DNA of 64,000 nucleotides from positions 53,022 to 117,021 of the forward strand of contig NZ_DASSAB010000035.1 in assembly GCF_035685805.1 (NCBI RefSeq). The letters are read 5' to 3'. Below, piece by piece: positions 36,364-44,553 of this stretch. The notes under the pieces are model-generated. The model did no database searches and was not told the origin of the DNA. It saw only the letters and a program-made list of their open reading frames with translations. This DNA is from Dyella_A sp035685805 (GTDB lineage: Bacteria > Pseudomonadota > Gammaproteobacteria > Xanthomonadales > Rhodanobacteraceae). Every line of letters starts with the position of its first letter. Positions within the stretch are counted from its first letter, which is position 1. The translations under genes were made by a program, and so were the position numbers.

Positions 36364-37263
36364 ATGAATCGACATATCAACACCTTGTGGATTGGTGCGT
36401 GCCTGTTGCTGCTGGCCGGGCACGTCGCGGCCCAGTCGCACGGCAGCTGGACCGAACGCCGGCGCGAGCGGCCCACGGCATTAGTCACGGAGGCACCGCT
36501 GCCCGCGGGCACGCGGGTGGTGCGCGACGTGCGCTACGGCAACGACCCGCGGCAACAATTCGATGTCTATGCGCCGGAGCGGGCGCACGATGCACCGGTA
36601 ATCCTGCTGGTCCATGGCGGCGCCTGGCGCATCGGCGACAAGGCTGCCCCTGGCGTGGTGGCGAACAAGGTCGCCTACTGGGTGCCGCGCGGAGCAATCG
36701 TTATCTCGGTGAACTACCGCATGTTGCCGGACACCCCGCCGCTGGAGCAGGCCCGTGATCTGGCGCGCGCCCTGGGCATGGCACAGCGGCGCGCGAGGGA
36801 GTGGGGCGGGGATCCGGACCGGTTTGCCCTGATGGGGCATTCAGCCGGTGCGCATCTGGTGACTCTGCTGACGGCTAGGCCGTCCCTGGCGCACGAACAG
36901 GGGGCGCGTGACTGGCGTGGCACCGTCTCGCTGGACAGCGCCTGCCTTGACGTGGTTCGGACCATGCGCGGGCCGCATCTGCCGCTCTACGACCAGGCCT
37001 TCGGTGCCAATCCCGCCGACTGGTTCGCGGCATCGCCGTACCAGCATCTCTCGGCGGCGGCGGTGCCGGTCATGGCAGTGTGCTCGAGCCGCCGCCGCGA
37101 CTCCTGCCCGCAAGCGCACGCCTTTGCCGACAAATTGCAGTCGCTGGGTGGCCGCAGCCTGGTGCGGGAAGAGGATCTGTCGCACGAGGAGATCAACAAG
37201 ACGCTCGGCCAGCCCTCCGCCTACACCGCTGCGGTCGATGCCTTCCTGCGCTCGATCTGGTGA
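36364..37263 (+). CDS. Secreted alpha/beta-hydrolase (esterase/lipase, BD-FAE-like)
   Basis: The product of 299 residues has a signal peptide (about 1-23, ending GHVAA). The hydrolase fold shows the oxyanion-hole loop LLVHGGAWRIGD, SVNYRMLP, the nucleophile elbow GHSAGAH and a C-terminal histidine in DLSHEEINKT. The acid is probably one of the aspartates between them. HGGAW and GHSAG are typical of the esterase/kynurenine-formamidase-like group. A cysteine pair (VCSSRRRDSCPQ) may form a periplasmic disulfide. The ATG at 36364 has GGAGAG upstream. Substrate unknown. Confidence 0.88.
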   Translation: MNRHINTLWIGACLLLLAGHVAAQSHGSWTERRRERPTALVTEAPLPAGTRVVRDVRYGNDPRQQFDVYAPERAHDAPVILLVHGGAWRIGDKAAPGVVANKVAYWVPRGAIVISVNYRMLPDTPPLEQARDLARALGMAQRRAREWGGDPDRFALMGHSAGAHLVTLLTARPSLAHEQGARDWRGTVSLDSACLDVVRTMRGPHLPLYDQAFGANPADWFAASPYQHLSAAAVPVMAVCSSRRRDSCPQAHAFADKLQSLGGRSLVREEDLSHEEINKTLGQPSAYTAAVDAFLRSIW

Positions 37264-37296
37264 AAAAAAAGGGCCGGAACGTTGCCGTTCCGGCCC
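37263..37296 (-). terminator. Strong Rho-independent terminator of tRNA-Ala
   Basis: A 10-bp stem (GGGCCGGAAC / GTTCCGGCCC) with a 6-base loop is followed on the minus strand by eight T. It ends the tRNA-Ala transcript and abuts the stop codon of the convergent esterase. Confidence 0.9.
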
Positions 37297-37304
37297 TGAA
37301 TTCG

Positions 37305-37380
<76 letters not shown>

Positions 37381-37479
37381 ACATGAGCGGCGCATGGTAG
37401 CAGCGGCTCCGGGGCGCGCCAAGACCCCCCGCCACGACGGTACGCGCTTGCCGACGTTCGCGCTCGGTCGAAGGGGCGA

Positions 37480-38598
37480 TCATCCCGGCAGCAGTGCTGC
37501 CAGGCGCTCGTGCAGCACGCCATGGCGCCAGCCCTGGAGGAACTCCGGCCACTCGGCCGTGACCACGTATTCCTCCAGTACCTTGCGCGGGCAAACCAGC
37601 CCGCTGGGCAGGTCCAGTTCGCCTGCCAGGGCGTCCACGCAATCCTTCATCGCCGCCAGGGCTTTTTTCGCTTCGCCCTGGGGATGGGCGGGAATCGCTG
37701 CGGTGGCGTCCAGCTCAGCGTCGTCCACCGGTGGCTGGAGCAGATCGAACAGCTCCGTGCGCTGTGGCGCACGCAGCGCGCGCTGGCCGCGCGTGCGCTG
37801 ATCCAGTTCGGCCGGGTTGGCTGGCGGATGCTGGGCCAGGCTCATCACCAGGGCATCTTCGAGCAGCCACGGCCGCGGCCGGTCGAGCGTCCTGGCGGCG
37901 CGGTCGCGCCACAGCAGGATGCGGCGCAGACGCGCCTGCTGCGCGCGCGGCCACTCGGCAGCGCCACGCATGCCTCGCTGCGGCTGCGGTTCGCCCTCGC
38001 GCTGGCCGGCCCGATGCTTCAGCCGCTCGCAATCCTCCGCGTGCCAGGTGGTGCGGTCGCGCTGGCGCAGCTGTTCGCTCAGCTGCGCGTGGATCGACTT
38101 CATGTACACCACGTCGAGCGTGGCGTAGAGCCGTTGCGAATCGGTGAGCGGGCGCTGCAACCAGTCCGAGCGGGTTTCGCCCTTGTCAAGCTCCACCGCG
38201 CACAGCTCCGCCACCAGCGCGCGGTAGCTGATGCCCAGCCCCATGCCGGCGTAGGCGGCCGCGATCTGCGTGTCGAACAGCACGCGCGGACCGCCCGGCA
38301 GCATCGGCGCAAGTGTTTCCAGATCTTCGCCGGCGCTGTGCATCACCACCACCGCATCGCCCGTCTGCAGCGCCGGTCGCAGCGCGTCGCCGATTTCGAA
38401 AGCGAGCGGATCGACCAGCGCATGGCGCCCTTCCCAGCCAAGTTGCAGCAGGGCGAGTTGCGGATAGAAGGTGTTGCGGCGCATGAACTCGGTGTCCATG
38501 CCGACAATCGCGCCCGGCGGCAGCGCGGCCAGCCAGCGCTCCAGCGCATCGCGCTGGTCGATCCATTCGGCGTCGCAGGGCAGGGCGGGAAGCGGCAT
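37480..38598 (-). CDS. rnd: Ribonuclease D
   Basis: A 3'-5' exoribonuclease trimming tRNA precursors. The product of 372 residues has the DEDDy exonuclease domain: IVGMDTEFMRR (motif I), VVVMHSAGEDLETLAPML (motif II, Asp in GEDLE) and YATLDVVYM (motif III, Tyr and Asp). HRDC domains follow (DRPRPWLLEDALVMSLAQ). The ATG at 38598 is the first good start before the conserved domain; longer starts run into Arg/Cys-rich sequence. Next to tRNA-Ala, which is only positional. Confidence 0.93.
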   Translation of the reverse strand: MPLPALPCDAEWIDQRDALERWLAALPPGAIVGMDTEFMRRNTFYPQLALLQLGWEGRHALVDPLAFEIGDALRPALQTGDAVVVMHSAGEDLETLAPMLPGGPRVLFDTQIAAAYAGMGLGISYRALVAELCAVELDKGETRSDWLQRPLTDSQRLYATLDVVYMKSIHAQLSEQLRQRDRTTWHAEDCERLKHRAGQREGEPQPQRGMRGAAEWPRAQQARLRRILLWRDRAARTLDRPRPWLLEDALVMSLAQHPPANPAELDQRTRGQRALRAPQRTELFDLLQPPVDDAELDATAAIPAHPQGEAKKALAAMKDCVDALAGELDLPSGLVCPRKVLEEYVVTAEWPEFLQGWRHGVLHERLAALLPG

Positions 38599-38723
38599 GC
38601 AGCGGATCCTTGAACAGAGAAGGCAGGCGGAGCGGCCGGCACGAACGGCAGCGCGGCGCCGGCAGAGGTCGATTGCCCGCAGAGGGCATGGCACGATAGC
38701 AGCCCCCACGAGGACGCCCCAAG

Positions 38724-40664
38724 ATGGCCAGCAGCACCAACGTCGCCCGACAGCGCACCCTTGGCGGTGCGATCGGCGTGCTCGTGCTGGCGTTCGCGCT
38801 GACGTACCACTTCTTCCCGCGGGTTTTCCACGTCAACCCGGAAGACGTCGCGCCGCGGCGCTCGATGTCGCTGGGCGCTGCCTCGCCCACGCCGGTGCGC
38901 GAGCGTGCGCTGGTGTCGCCGGGAGAGATTGATGCCGGACCGCCGCTGACGCTGGCGCCGGCGGAGGTGATCGCGGCGCGCACGGCGCACCGCAACCCGG
39001 ACATCCCGGCGCAGAAGGGCGAGGATCCGCCCGAGGTGCAGGCGCTTCTGGCACGCGCCGACAAGGCGCTGCATGCCGGGCAGGTGGCGGGCGCCAGCGA
39101 CAGCGCGGCGGCGCTCTACCAGCAGGCGCTGAAGCTCAAGCCGGACAGCCGTCGCGCGCTCGAGGGCCTGTACGAGGCGCGGGCCCGTCTGGTGGCGGCC
39201 GTTGGCCAGGACATCGCGGTAGGCGATGCCGAGGCGGCCGGCGATCTGCTCGATTCGCTGCGCGAACTTCCGGGCGCCGACGAGGATGTCGAAACCCTCG
39301 CCGATAGCCTCGCCACCCTGGTCAAGGTGCGACCGATGCTGGCGCGTGCGGCCGCGCTGCTGGAGCAGGGCAAGGCCGACCGTCCGGCGGATGACAACGC
39401 GCTGGCGGTCTACCGGCAGGTGCTGACGCTTGATCCGCAGAATGCGGTGGCCCAGCAGGGGCTGCTGCAGGTGCAGCGCGCCGTGCTCGATCGTGCGCTG
39501 GCGGCGGTGGCGCAGAATGACTTTGCCGGTGCCGACCAGGCGCTGGCCGAGGCGCAGGCGATCCAGGCCGACTCGTTGCCGCTGCGCGACGTGCGCGCAC
39601 GGGTGGAGGGAATGCGCGACCAGCGCACGAACGGACTGCTGGCACAGGCGCGCTCCGCGCTGGACTCCGGCAATCTCGCGCTGGCCGAGAAGCTGGCCGG
39701 CGAGGCCCGGGCGATCCGCCCCGACCTGCCGGGACTGGAGGATTTCCAGGAGCGACTGGTGAACGCCCGCCTCTACGCCAACTACCGGCCCGGCCAGACC
39801 TTTGCGGACAATTTCGTCGACATGCCGGGCAAGGCGCCGGCGATGGTGGTGATACCGACGGGCAGCTTCAGCATGGGCGCAGCGGACAACGAGCCGGACC
39901 GCGCCGACACCGAGTCGCCGCAGCATCCGGTGACGTTGTCGCGGGGCATCGCACTGGGACGTACCGAAATCACGGTGGGCCAGTTCCGCGAATTCGTTCG
40001 CAGCAGCGGATACCGGCCGCAGTCGCTGGCGCTGGGCGGATCGAGCATCTACGACGAGCGCAGCGGCGTGTTGCGCGAGGATCCCCGCGCAAGCTGGGAG
40101 GACGACTACGCCGGACACAGCGCCGCCGACGCGCTGCCGGTGGTGAATGTGTCCTGGAACGACGCCCGGGCCTATGTGGAATGGCTGGCCAAGCGCACCG
40201 GCAAGGCGTATCGGCTGCCCAGCGAGGCCGAATTCGAATACGCGCTGCGCGCCGGAACGCGCACCCGGTACTGGTGGGGGGATGGCAGCCCCGAGCAGCG
40301 GGTTGAGAACCTCACCGGCGGCCTGGACCGGTCGCGCAACGGGCGCCGCTGGAGCAACGCCTTCCGCACCTATCGCGACGGCTACTGGGGTCCCGCGCCC
40401 GTGATGAGCTTCAAGCCGAATCCTTTCGGACTGTATGACATCAACGGCAATGTCTCGGAGTGGGTCGCCGATTGCTGGCATGACAGCTACCTGCGTGCGC
40501 CACGCGACGGAAGTGCGTGGATCAATCCCGGCTGCAGTGCTCACGTAGTGAGGGGCGGCTCCTGGGGCAGTGCCCCGGACCAGGATCGGTCCGCTTATCG
40601 GCAAGGCGTGGAGGGACAGGTGCGTAGTGCCCGCGTGGGGTTCCGGGTGGCGCGGGAACTCTGA
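38724..40664 (+). CDS. Membrane-anchored TPR protein with SUMF1/FGE-sulfatase domain
   Basis: The product of 646 residues has an N-terminal transmembrane helix (about 13-32), helical tetratricopeptide-like repeats (about 100-365, e.g. ALYQQALKLKPDSRRALEGL and AVYRQVLTLDPQNAVAQQGL) and a C-terminal SUMF1 domain (about 375-645: PTGSFSMGA, EITVGQFREFV, YRLPSEAEFEYALRAGT, GNVSEWVADCW, RGGSWGSAPD, VGFRVAREL). The two active-site cysteines of true formylglycine-generating enzymes are replaced where RGGSW is followed by GSAPDQDRSAYR. It may therefore be a scaffold or another SUMF1-type enzyme. It is divergent from rnd. Confidence 0.85.
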   Translation: MASSTNVARQRTLGGAIGVLVLAFALTYHFFPRVFHVNPEDVAPRRSMSLGAASPTPVRERALVSPGEIDAGPPLTLAPAEVIAARTAHRNPDIPAQKGEDPPEVQALLARADKALHAGQVAGASDSAAALYQQALKLKPDSRRALEGLYEARARLVAAVGQDIAVGDAEAAGDLLDSLRELPGADEDVETLADSLATLVKVRPMLARAAALLEQGKADRPADDNALAVYRQVLTLDPQNAVAQQGLLQVQRAVLDRALAAVAQNDFAGADQALAEAQAIQADSLPLRDVRARVEGMRDQRTNGLLAQARSALDSGNLALAEKLAGEARAIRPDLPGLEDFQERLVNARLYANYRPGQTFADNFVDMPGKAPAMVVIPTGSFSMGAADNEPDRADTESPQHPVTLSRGIALGRTEITVGQFREFVRSSGYRPQSLALGGSSIYDERSGVLREDPRASWEDDYAGHSAADALPVVNVSWNDARAYVEWLAKRTGKAYRLPSEAEFEYALRAGTRTRYWWGDGSPEQRVENLTGGLDRSRNGRRWSNAFRTYRDGYWGPAPVMSFKPNPFGLYDINGNVSEWVADCWHDSYLRAPRDGSAWINPGCSAHVVRGGSWGSAPDQDRSAYRQGVEGQVRSARVGFRVAREL

Positions 40665-40850
40665 CTGACGGCCGACTATTCGCTCGCGCCGCCTCTTGAG
40701 CGCTTGACAAATCGCGGTATTGTTGGAACGGCCTTGCCGAGGGGGCGTGCCAGGCAACTGCTTCACGACTTGCTTCAGGTCGCAACGGGCGCGCCGCGTC
40801 GCGGGGTGACCCGGCCATCTGGTCCGTCACGCGTTGTCGAGGAAGGTGCC

Positions 40851-41084
40851 ATGGATCCCCATCCGGTTCAGCTGTTTGTTCCCTATGCCGACGACATGCC
40901 GTGGATCGTGCGGCACGACGTGGGCAGGGTGGGTACCTTCGGCAGTCGCGCCGAGGCGGTGCGGGCGGCGATGGCGATGCGCTCCAAGCTTGGTCGCGCA
41001 TGGGGACTGAGCCATCCACCGGTGCAGGTACAGGAGTGCGACGGCAGCTGGCATGACGCCGACGACGTGCCGCCGATCGGCTGA
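40851..41084 (+). CDS. Small hypothetical protein
   Basis: The product of 77 residues starts MDPHPVQLFVPYADDMPWIV, has no signal or membrane segment, and is acidic with a predicted helix (RAEAVRAAMAMRSKLG). GAGGAAGG upstream of the ATG is a strong ribosome-binding site, and a terminator follows the stop, so it is likely real. The beta-helix-beta pattern is loosely like DUF2188-type small proteins; I cannot assign a function. Confidence 0.65.
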   Translation: MDPHPVQLFVPYADDMPWIVRHDVGRVGTFGSRAEAVRAAMAMRSKLGRAWGLSHPPVQVQECDGSWHDADDVPPIG

Positions 41085-41107
41085 GCTCCTCCGGGCGATC
41101 TGGCGAC

Positions 41108-41137
41108 AAAAAAACCCCGCGCGAGGCGGGGTTTTTT
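41108..41137. terminator. Bidirectional Rho-independent terminator
   Basis: AAAAACCCCGC pairs with GCGGGGTTTTT around a short GCGAG loop; A and T runs flank it. It serves both the small hypothetical gene and the convergent tRNA-Leu. Confidence 0.85.
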
Positions 41138-41143
41138 CTTGAC

Positions 41144-41229
41144 TGGTACCGGTGATAGGACTCGAACCTACACGACATCGCTGCCAGCGGATTTTGAGTC
41201 CGCCGCGTCTACCATTCCGCCACACCGGC
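41144..41229 (-). tRNA. tRNA-Leu (CAA)
   Basis: 86 bases with encoded CCA. Acceptor GCCGGTG/TACCGGT-like pairing, anticodon stem GCGGA/TCCGC with loop CTCAAAA giving CAA, long class II variable arm (CAGCGATGTCGTG) and T-arm TAGGTTCGAGTCCTA. CATAAT upstream on the minus strand may be its -10 box. Confidence 0.94.
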
Positions 41230-41254
41230 TGAACAGGCGGCGATTATGCCGGGT

Positions 41255-41836
41255 TCAATGCAGGGGGTCGAGCCCCAGCTGGCGATCCTGGCGCTCATAG
41301 CACTGCGCGCCCTCAGCCGGCTGGAAGGTGGCGCACTGGGTCATGCGGCCGGAGTAGATGTGCAGGCTGACCGCGATGGCGTCATCGCTCGGGTTGCGGA
41401 TGGCGTGGTACTCGTGTGGCGGGATCAGGCTGCCGGCGGAACCGGGGCCGGCCTGGATCGAACCGACGGGCTGGAACCGGTACTGGCCGTTTACATCGGC
41501 GAGGCGCTCGTACTGCACCACCTCCAGCGCACCATTCCAGACGCCTTCGACGCACCACATGCCGCAGTGGTCGTGGATCGGCGTGCCCTGGCCCGGGCCC
41601 CAGGTCATCGCCACGACGCAGTAGCCGAGCTCCTCGCTGCGGTAGAGCTCCCGCCGCGCATAGCGTCCCTGCGCCGGCTCGAACACGCACTCGGGCAGCT
41701 GCACCTGCTGGCTGCGGATCAGCCGGCACAGGCTGTTGCGCAGCGAGTCGGTGATCGCGGCCGTGGTGGGCTGGATCACAGCGTGATCGATGGCGTCGAT
41801 CAACTGGCGACAGCCGGGGAATTCCTGGGCAAGCAT
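41255..41836 (-). CDS. Cysteine dioxygenase (cupin, Arg-type)
   Basis: A non-haem iron enzyme that oxidises cysteine to cysteinesulfinate with O2. The product of 193 residues has cupin metal ligands His88 and His90 (TPIHDHCGMW) and His144 (HEYHAIRN). Arg61 (YARREL) aligns with the substrate-binding arginine of rat enzyme, suggesting cysteine rather than 3-mercaptopropionate. Cys95 and Tyr161 align with the Cys93-Tyr157 pair that forms the thioether cofactor in mammals. It lies 67 bases after metX on the same strand, joining sulfur amino-acid synthesis and breakdown genes. Confidence 0.87.
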   Translation of the reverse strand: MLAQEFPGCRQLIDAIDHAVIQPTTAAITDSLRNSLCRLIRSQQVQLPECVFEPAQGRYARRELYRSEELGYCVVAMTWGPGQGTPIHDHCGMWCVEGVWNGALEVVQYERLADVNGQYRFQPVGSIQAGPGSAGSLIPPHEYHAIRNPSDDAIAVSLHIYSGRMTQCATFQPAEGAQCYERQDRQLGLDPLH

Positions 41837-41903
41837 GGCGTTCTCGGTACGGCGTGGGACCGCACCATCTTATCAGCGCGCCGCGCCGGCGAACGGCGGG
41901 AGA

Positions 41904-43046
41904 TCACAGCGCGCCCAGAAATCCACCGATCGCGCGGCTGTAGTTGTCGATATCGACCAGGAACGCGTCGTGTCCCTGGGGCGAATCCAGTGCCACGAAT
42001 TGCACTTCGGCTCCTGCCTGGCGCAGGCCGTCGGCGATCTGCTCCTGCTGCTCCAGCGGGAACAGGATGTCGGTGCTCACCCCGATCACCATCGCGCGCT
42101 CGATGTGGATGCGCTTGAGCCCGGCCGACACGCTGCCGGCCCCGTACTCGGCGATGTCGAACCAGTCGCTGGCGCGCGAGAGATACAGATAGCAGTTCGG
42201 ATCAAACGTGCGGACGAAGCGCTCGGCGTGTCCCTGCAGATAGGACTCGACCTGGAACTCCACGCCGAATGGCTGCTCCTCGCGTTGCTCCGGATCGAGC
42301 CGGATCCGGGCGAAGCGGCCGTTCCACTCCATGGCCGAGCGGTAAGTGATGACGCCGAGCTTGCGCGCGATGCTCATGCCCATGTCGGGGTAGCGGCCGG
42401 GCGCGCCGGGCGCACTGCCGTCGGCCGCGGGGACGCCGTGGATGTCGTAGTTGCCGCCGTTCCAGTTCGGATCCAGCCGGATCGCCTCGCGCTGAAGCGA
42501 ACGGATCGCGATGGCGAAGGGCTGGGCCTGTGGCGCGGTGTCCACGCTGATATGCGCACGCACGCTGCCGGGATGCAGCAGCATGTAGGCCAGCGCGCTC
42601 ATGCCGCCCATCGAGCATCCGATCAGGCAGGCCAGCCTGGCAATGCCCAGTTGGTCGACCACGACGTGCGCGGCATGGGCGACGTCTTCCAGAGACAGCT
42701 CCGGGAAGCGCAGGCGGTACGGCATTCCGGTGGCCGGATCGATCGACGCGGGGCAGGTGGAGCCCTTGTCGCTGCCCAGCGAATTCACGCAGATCACGAA
42801 CCAGCGGTCGGTGTCGATCGCCTTGCCGGGCCCCACCATGGCTTCCCACCAGCCCGGTGACGGATCTTCGGGGCTGGCGGCGACATGCGCGCTGGGCGAC
42901 AGGCCGGTGAGGATCAATACCGCGTTGTCCCGCCCGGGGGCGAGCGTGCCCCAGGTTTCGTAGGCGACGCGGGCGCCGTGGAGCTCGCCGCCGCGCTTCA
43001 TCGGGAATGGCGAGGGCAGGGCGGCGTATCGGCGGGCGTCGCTCAT
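41904..43046 (-). CDS. metX: MetX-family O-acyltransferase (homoserine or serine O-succinyltransferase)
   Basis: The product of 380 residues is an alpha/beta hydrolase-fold acyltransferase. Visible are YETWGTL, LTGLSPSAHVA, VGPGKAIDTDRWFVICVNSLGS in part (GKAIDTDRWF), the nucleophile Ser145 in IGCSMGGMSAL, and the terminal Asp/His in GHDAFLVD with TDILFP. This family includes homoserine acetyl-, homoserine succinyl- and serine succinyl-transferases; xanthomonad members resembling this one are, as I recall, succinyl-specific and some act on serine. Its ATG overlaps the ccmI stop by 4 bases. Confidence 0.85.
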   Translation of the reverse strand: MSDARRYAALPSPFPMKRGGELHGARVAYETWGTLAPGRDNAVLILTGLSPSAHVAASPEDPSPGWWEAMVGPGKAIDTDRWFVICVNSLGSDKGSTCPASIDPATGMPYRLRFPELSLEDVAHAAHVVVDQLGIARLACLIGCSMGGMSALAYMLLHPGSVRAHISVDTAPQAQPFAIAIRSLQREAIRLDPNWNGGNYDIHGVPAADGSAPGAPGRYPDMGMSIARKLGVITYRSAMEWNGRFARIRLDPEQREEQPFGVEFQVESYLQGHAERFVRTFDPNCYLYLSRASDWFDIAEYGAGSVSAGLKRIHIERAMVIGVSTDILFPLEQQEQIADGLRQAGAEVQFVALDSPQGHDAFLVDIDNYSRAIGGFLGAL

Positions 43047-44113
43047 GGGAGGGCCCGGTCGATCACGATGTCCAGCGGCTCGTGATGCTGCACCGCCACT
43101 ACCCCGGCATCGCCTTCCAGATCACCCGGCTTGGCCACCGCCTGGCCGCTGTGGCTGAGCCGCGCACCGACGAATACGCGCTGGGCCGAGGACAGATTCA
43201 GCTGCGGGGCCATGGCCATCGCGTCGGTCAGCGTGACCGTGGTCGGCAGCCGGTCTGCATCCAGCCGCGCCACGGCCAGCGGCATCGGTGCGCCGTGCTC
43301 CGCGCGGGCGTAGACGAACACGACGTCCCCCATGCGCACCTGGTCGCGCAGCGAGGGCGCAAGGCTGACCTTGACCTCCAGCGAAGGCCCCGCCGCTGCC
43401 GCCGCTGTGACGGGTGTAGCGGCGGAGGCGGGCGACGCGGGAGCGCGGGTGCCGCCCACGCGTGCATCGGCGGCGGCAATCTGTTCGGCGACCGCCTTGG
43501 CTACGTTCGAGCCAGGCTCCAGCAACGGCTGCAGCCGGCGCCAGGTCGCCGCGGCCTGCTCGAATCGACCCAGCTGGAACTCGCTGATGCCGAGCAACCA
43601 CAACCCGCGCTGGTTGTCCGGCTCCAGTGCTACCGCCCGTTGCAGCAAGCTGCGCGAGCGGCCCTCGATGCGGTGATCCGCGCGACTCATCGAGTCGGCC
43701 TCGGCCCAGCCAACCATCGCCACCGTGTTGTCCGGCATGAGCCGCAGCAGCTGATCGTAGGCGTCGCGGGCGGCGTCGCTCTGGCCCAGCGACGCGCTGG
43801 TCTGCGCCAGCAGCAACCAGCCTTGGGCGTCGTCCGGCGCCTGGCGCAGGTGGGCACGCAGTTCGGCCAGCGCCTGGTTCACGTCAATCGGCGGTGCCTG
43901 CCTTGCCACGCCGTCCAGTGCGCGCGGCGTGCCGACCATCAGATACAGCCCCGCCGCCGCCAGCGGCAGCACGAAGGCGATCGCCAGCGCCAGCGCAAAC
44001 ACGCCCAGCGAACGCTCCCGTGCCTGCCGACCGTGCCGCATCAGCGGCCACAGCAGCAGCGCGAGGGCCGCAGCGATCATCGCGGCGGCCGCAATATAGA
44101 AAGCAATCTTCAC
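43043..44113 (-). CDS. ccmI: Cytochrome c maturation protein CcmI
   Basis: CcmI is a membrane chaperone delivering apocytochrome c to the haem ligation complex. The product of 356 residues has two transmembrane helices (about 3-22 and 37-60), tetratricopeptide repeats (about 75-205, WLLLAQTSASLGQSDAARDAY) and a C-terminal periplasmic beta domain (VKVSLAPSLRDQVRMGDVVF). The GTG at 44113 overlaps the ccmH stop, and its own stop overlaps metX. Last of the ccm genes. Confidence 0.92.
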   Translation of the reverse strand: MKIAFYIAAAAMIAAALALLLWPLMRHGRQARERSLGVFALALAIAFVLPLAAAGLYLMVGTPRALDGVARQAPPIDVNQALAELRAHLRQAPDDAQGWLLLAQTSASLGQSDAARDAYDQLLRLMPDNTVAMVGWAEADSMSRADHRIEGRSRSLLQRAVALEPDNQRGLWLLGISEFQLGRFEQAAATWRRLQPLLEPGSNVAKAVAEQIAAADARVGGTRAPASPASAATPVTAAAAAGPSLEVKVSLAPSLRDQVRMGDVVFVYARAEHGAPMPLAVARLDADRLPTTVTLTDAMAMAPQLNLSSAQRVFVGARLSHSGQAVAKPGDLEGDAGVVAVQHHEPLDIVIDRALP

Positions 44114-44553
44114 CAGTCGTCCCCGTGGTCGATCGTGCCGGTGGTGGGTGTGCCGGCGCGGCTGCGCTTGCGGATGGTCAGCACCACCACCACGGTGCCC
44201 GCCGCCAGGATCAGCAACGGACCGAACCACAACAGCCAGGTCGCCGGGTTTACCGGCGGGTCGTACAACACGTAGTCGGAGTAGCGGTCCACCAGGTACT
44301 GCTTGATCTGCGCGTCGCTCTTGCCCTGCTGCATGAGATCGAACACCTGGTGGCGCAGATCCCGCGCGATCGGTGCGTTGGAGTCGGCGAGCGTTTCGTT
44401 CTGGCACATCGGGCAACGCAGTTCGGCGGTGAGCTGTTGAAAGCGCAGCTCCTGCGCATGGTCCTTGAAGGGCAGTGGCTCGATCGCCTGCGCCGGCAGC
44501 GCCGCCGAAAAGGCCGCCAGCAGCAGGGCGAACACCAGCAACAGCGGCTTCAT
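44110..44553 (-). CDS. ccmH: Cytochrome c maturation protein CcmH
   Basis: A thiol-reducing subunit of the haem lyase complex that keeps apocytochrome cysteines reduced. The product of 147 residues has a signal peptide (about 1-23), the redox motif LRCPMCQN with Cys47 and Cys50, a helical YSDYVLYDPP segment and a C-terminal membrane helix (LLWFGPLLILAAGTVVVVL). Starts and stops overlap ccmG and ccmI by 4 bases. Confidence 0.95.
   Translation of the reverse strand: MKPLLLVFALLLAAFSAALPAQAIEPLPFKDHAQELRFQQLTAELRCPMCQNETLADSNAPIARDLRHQVFDLMQQGKSDAQIKQYLVDRYSDYVLYDPPVNPATWLLWFGPLLILAAGTVVVVLTIRKRSRAGTPTTGTIDHGDDW

Noticed and set aside
40666..40850. Longer start for the 77-residue hypothetical gene (frame open from 40704)
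   Set aside because: The ATG at 40851 has a strong GAGGAAGG site; the upstream extension is Arg-rich and lacks one.
43046..43200. SAM or SAM-II riboswitch upstream of metX
   Set aside because: The sequence before metX is the coding end of ccmI, with no leader RNA or recognisable aptamer.
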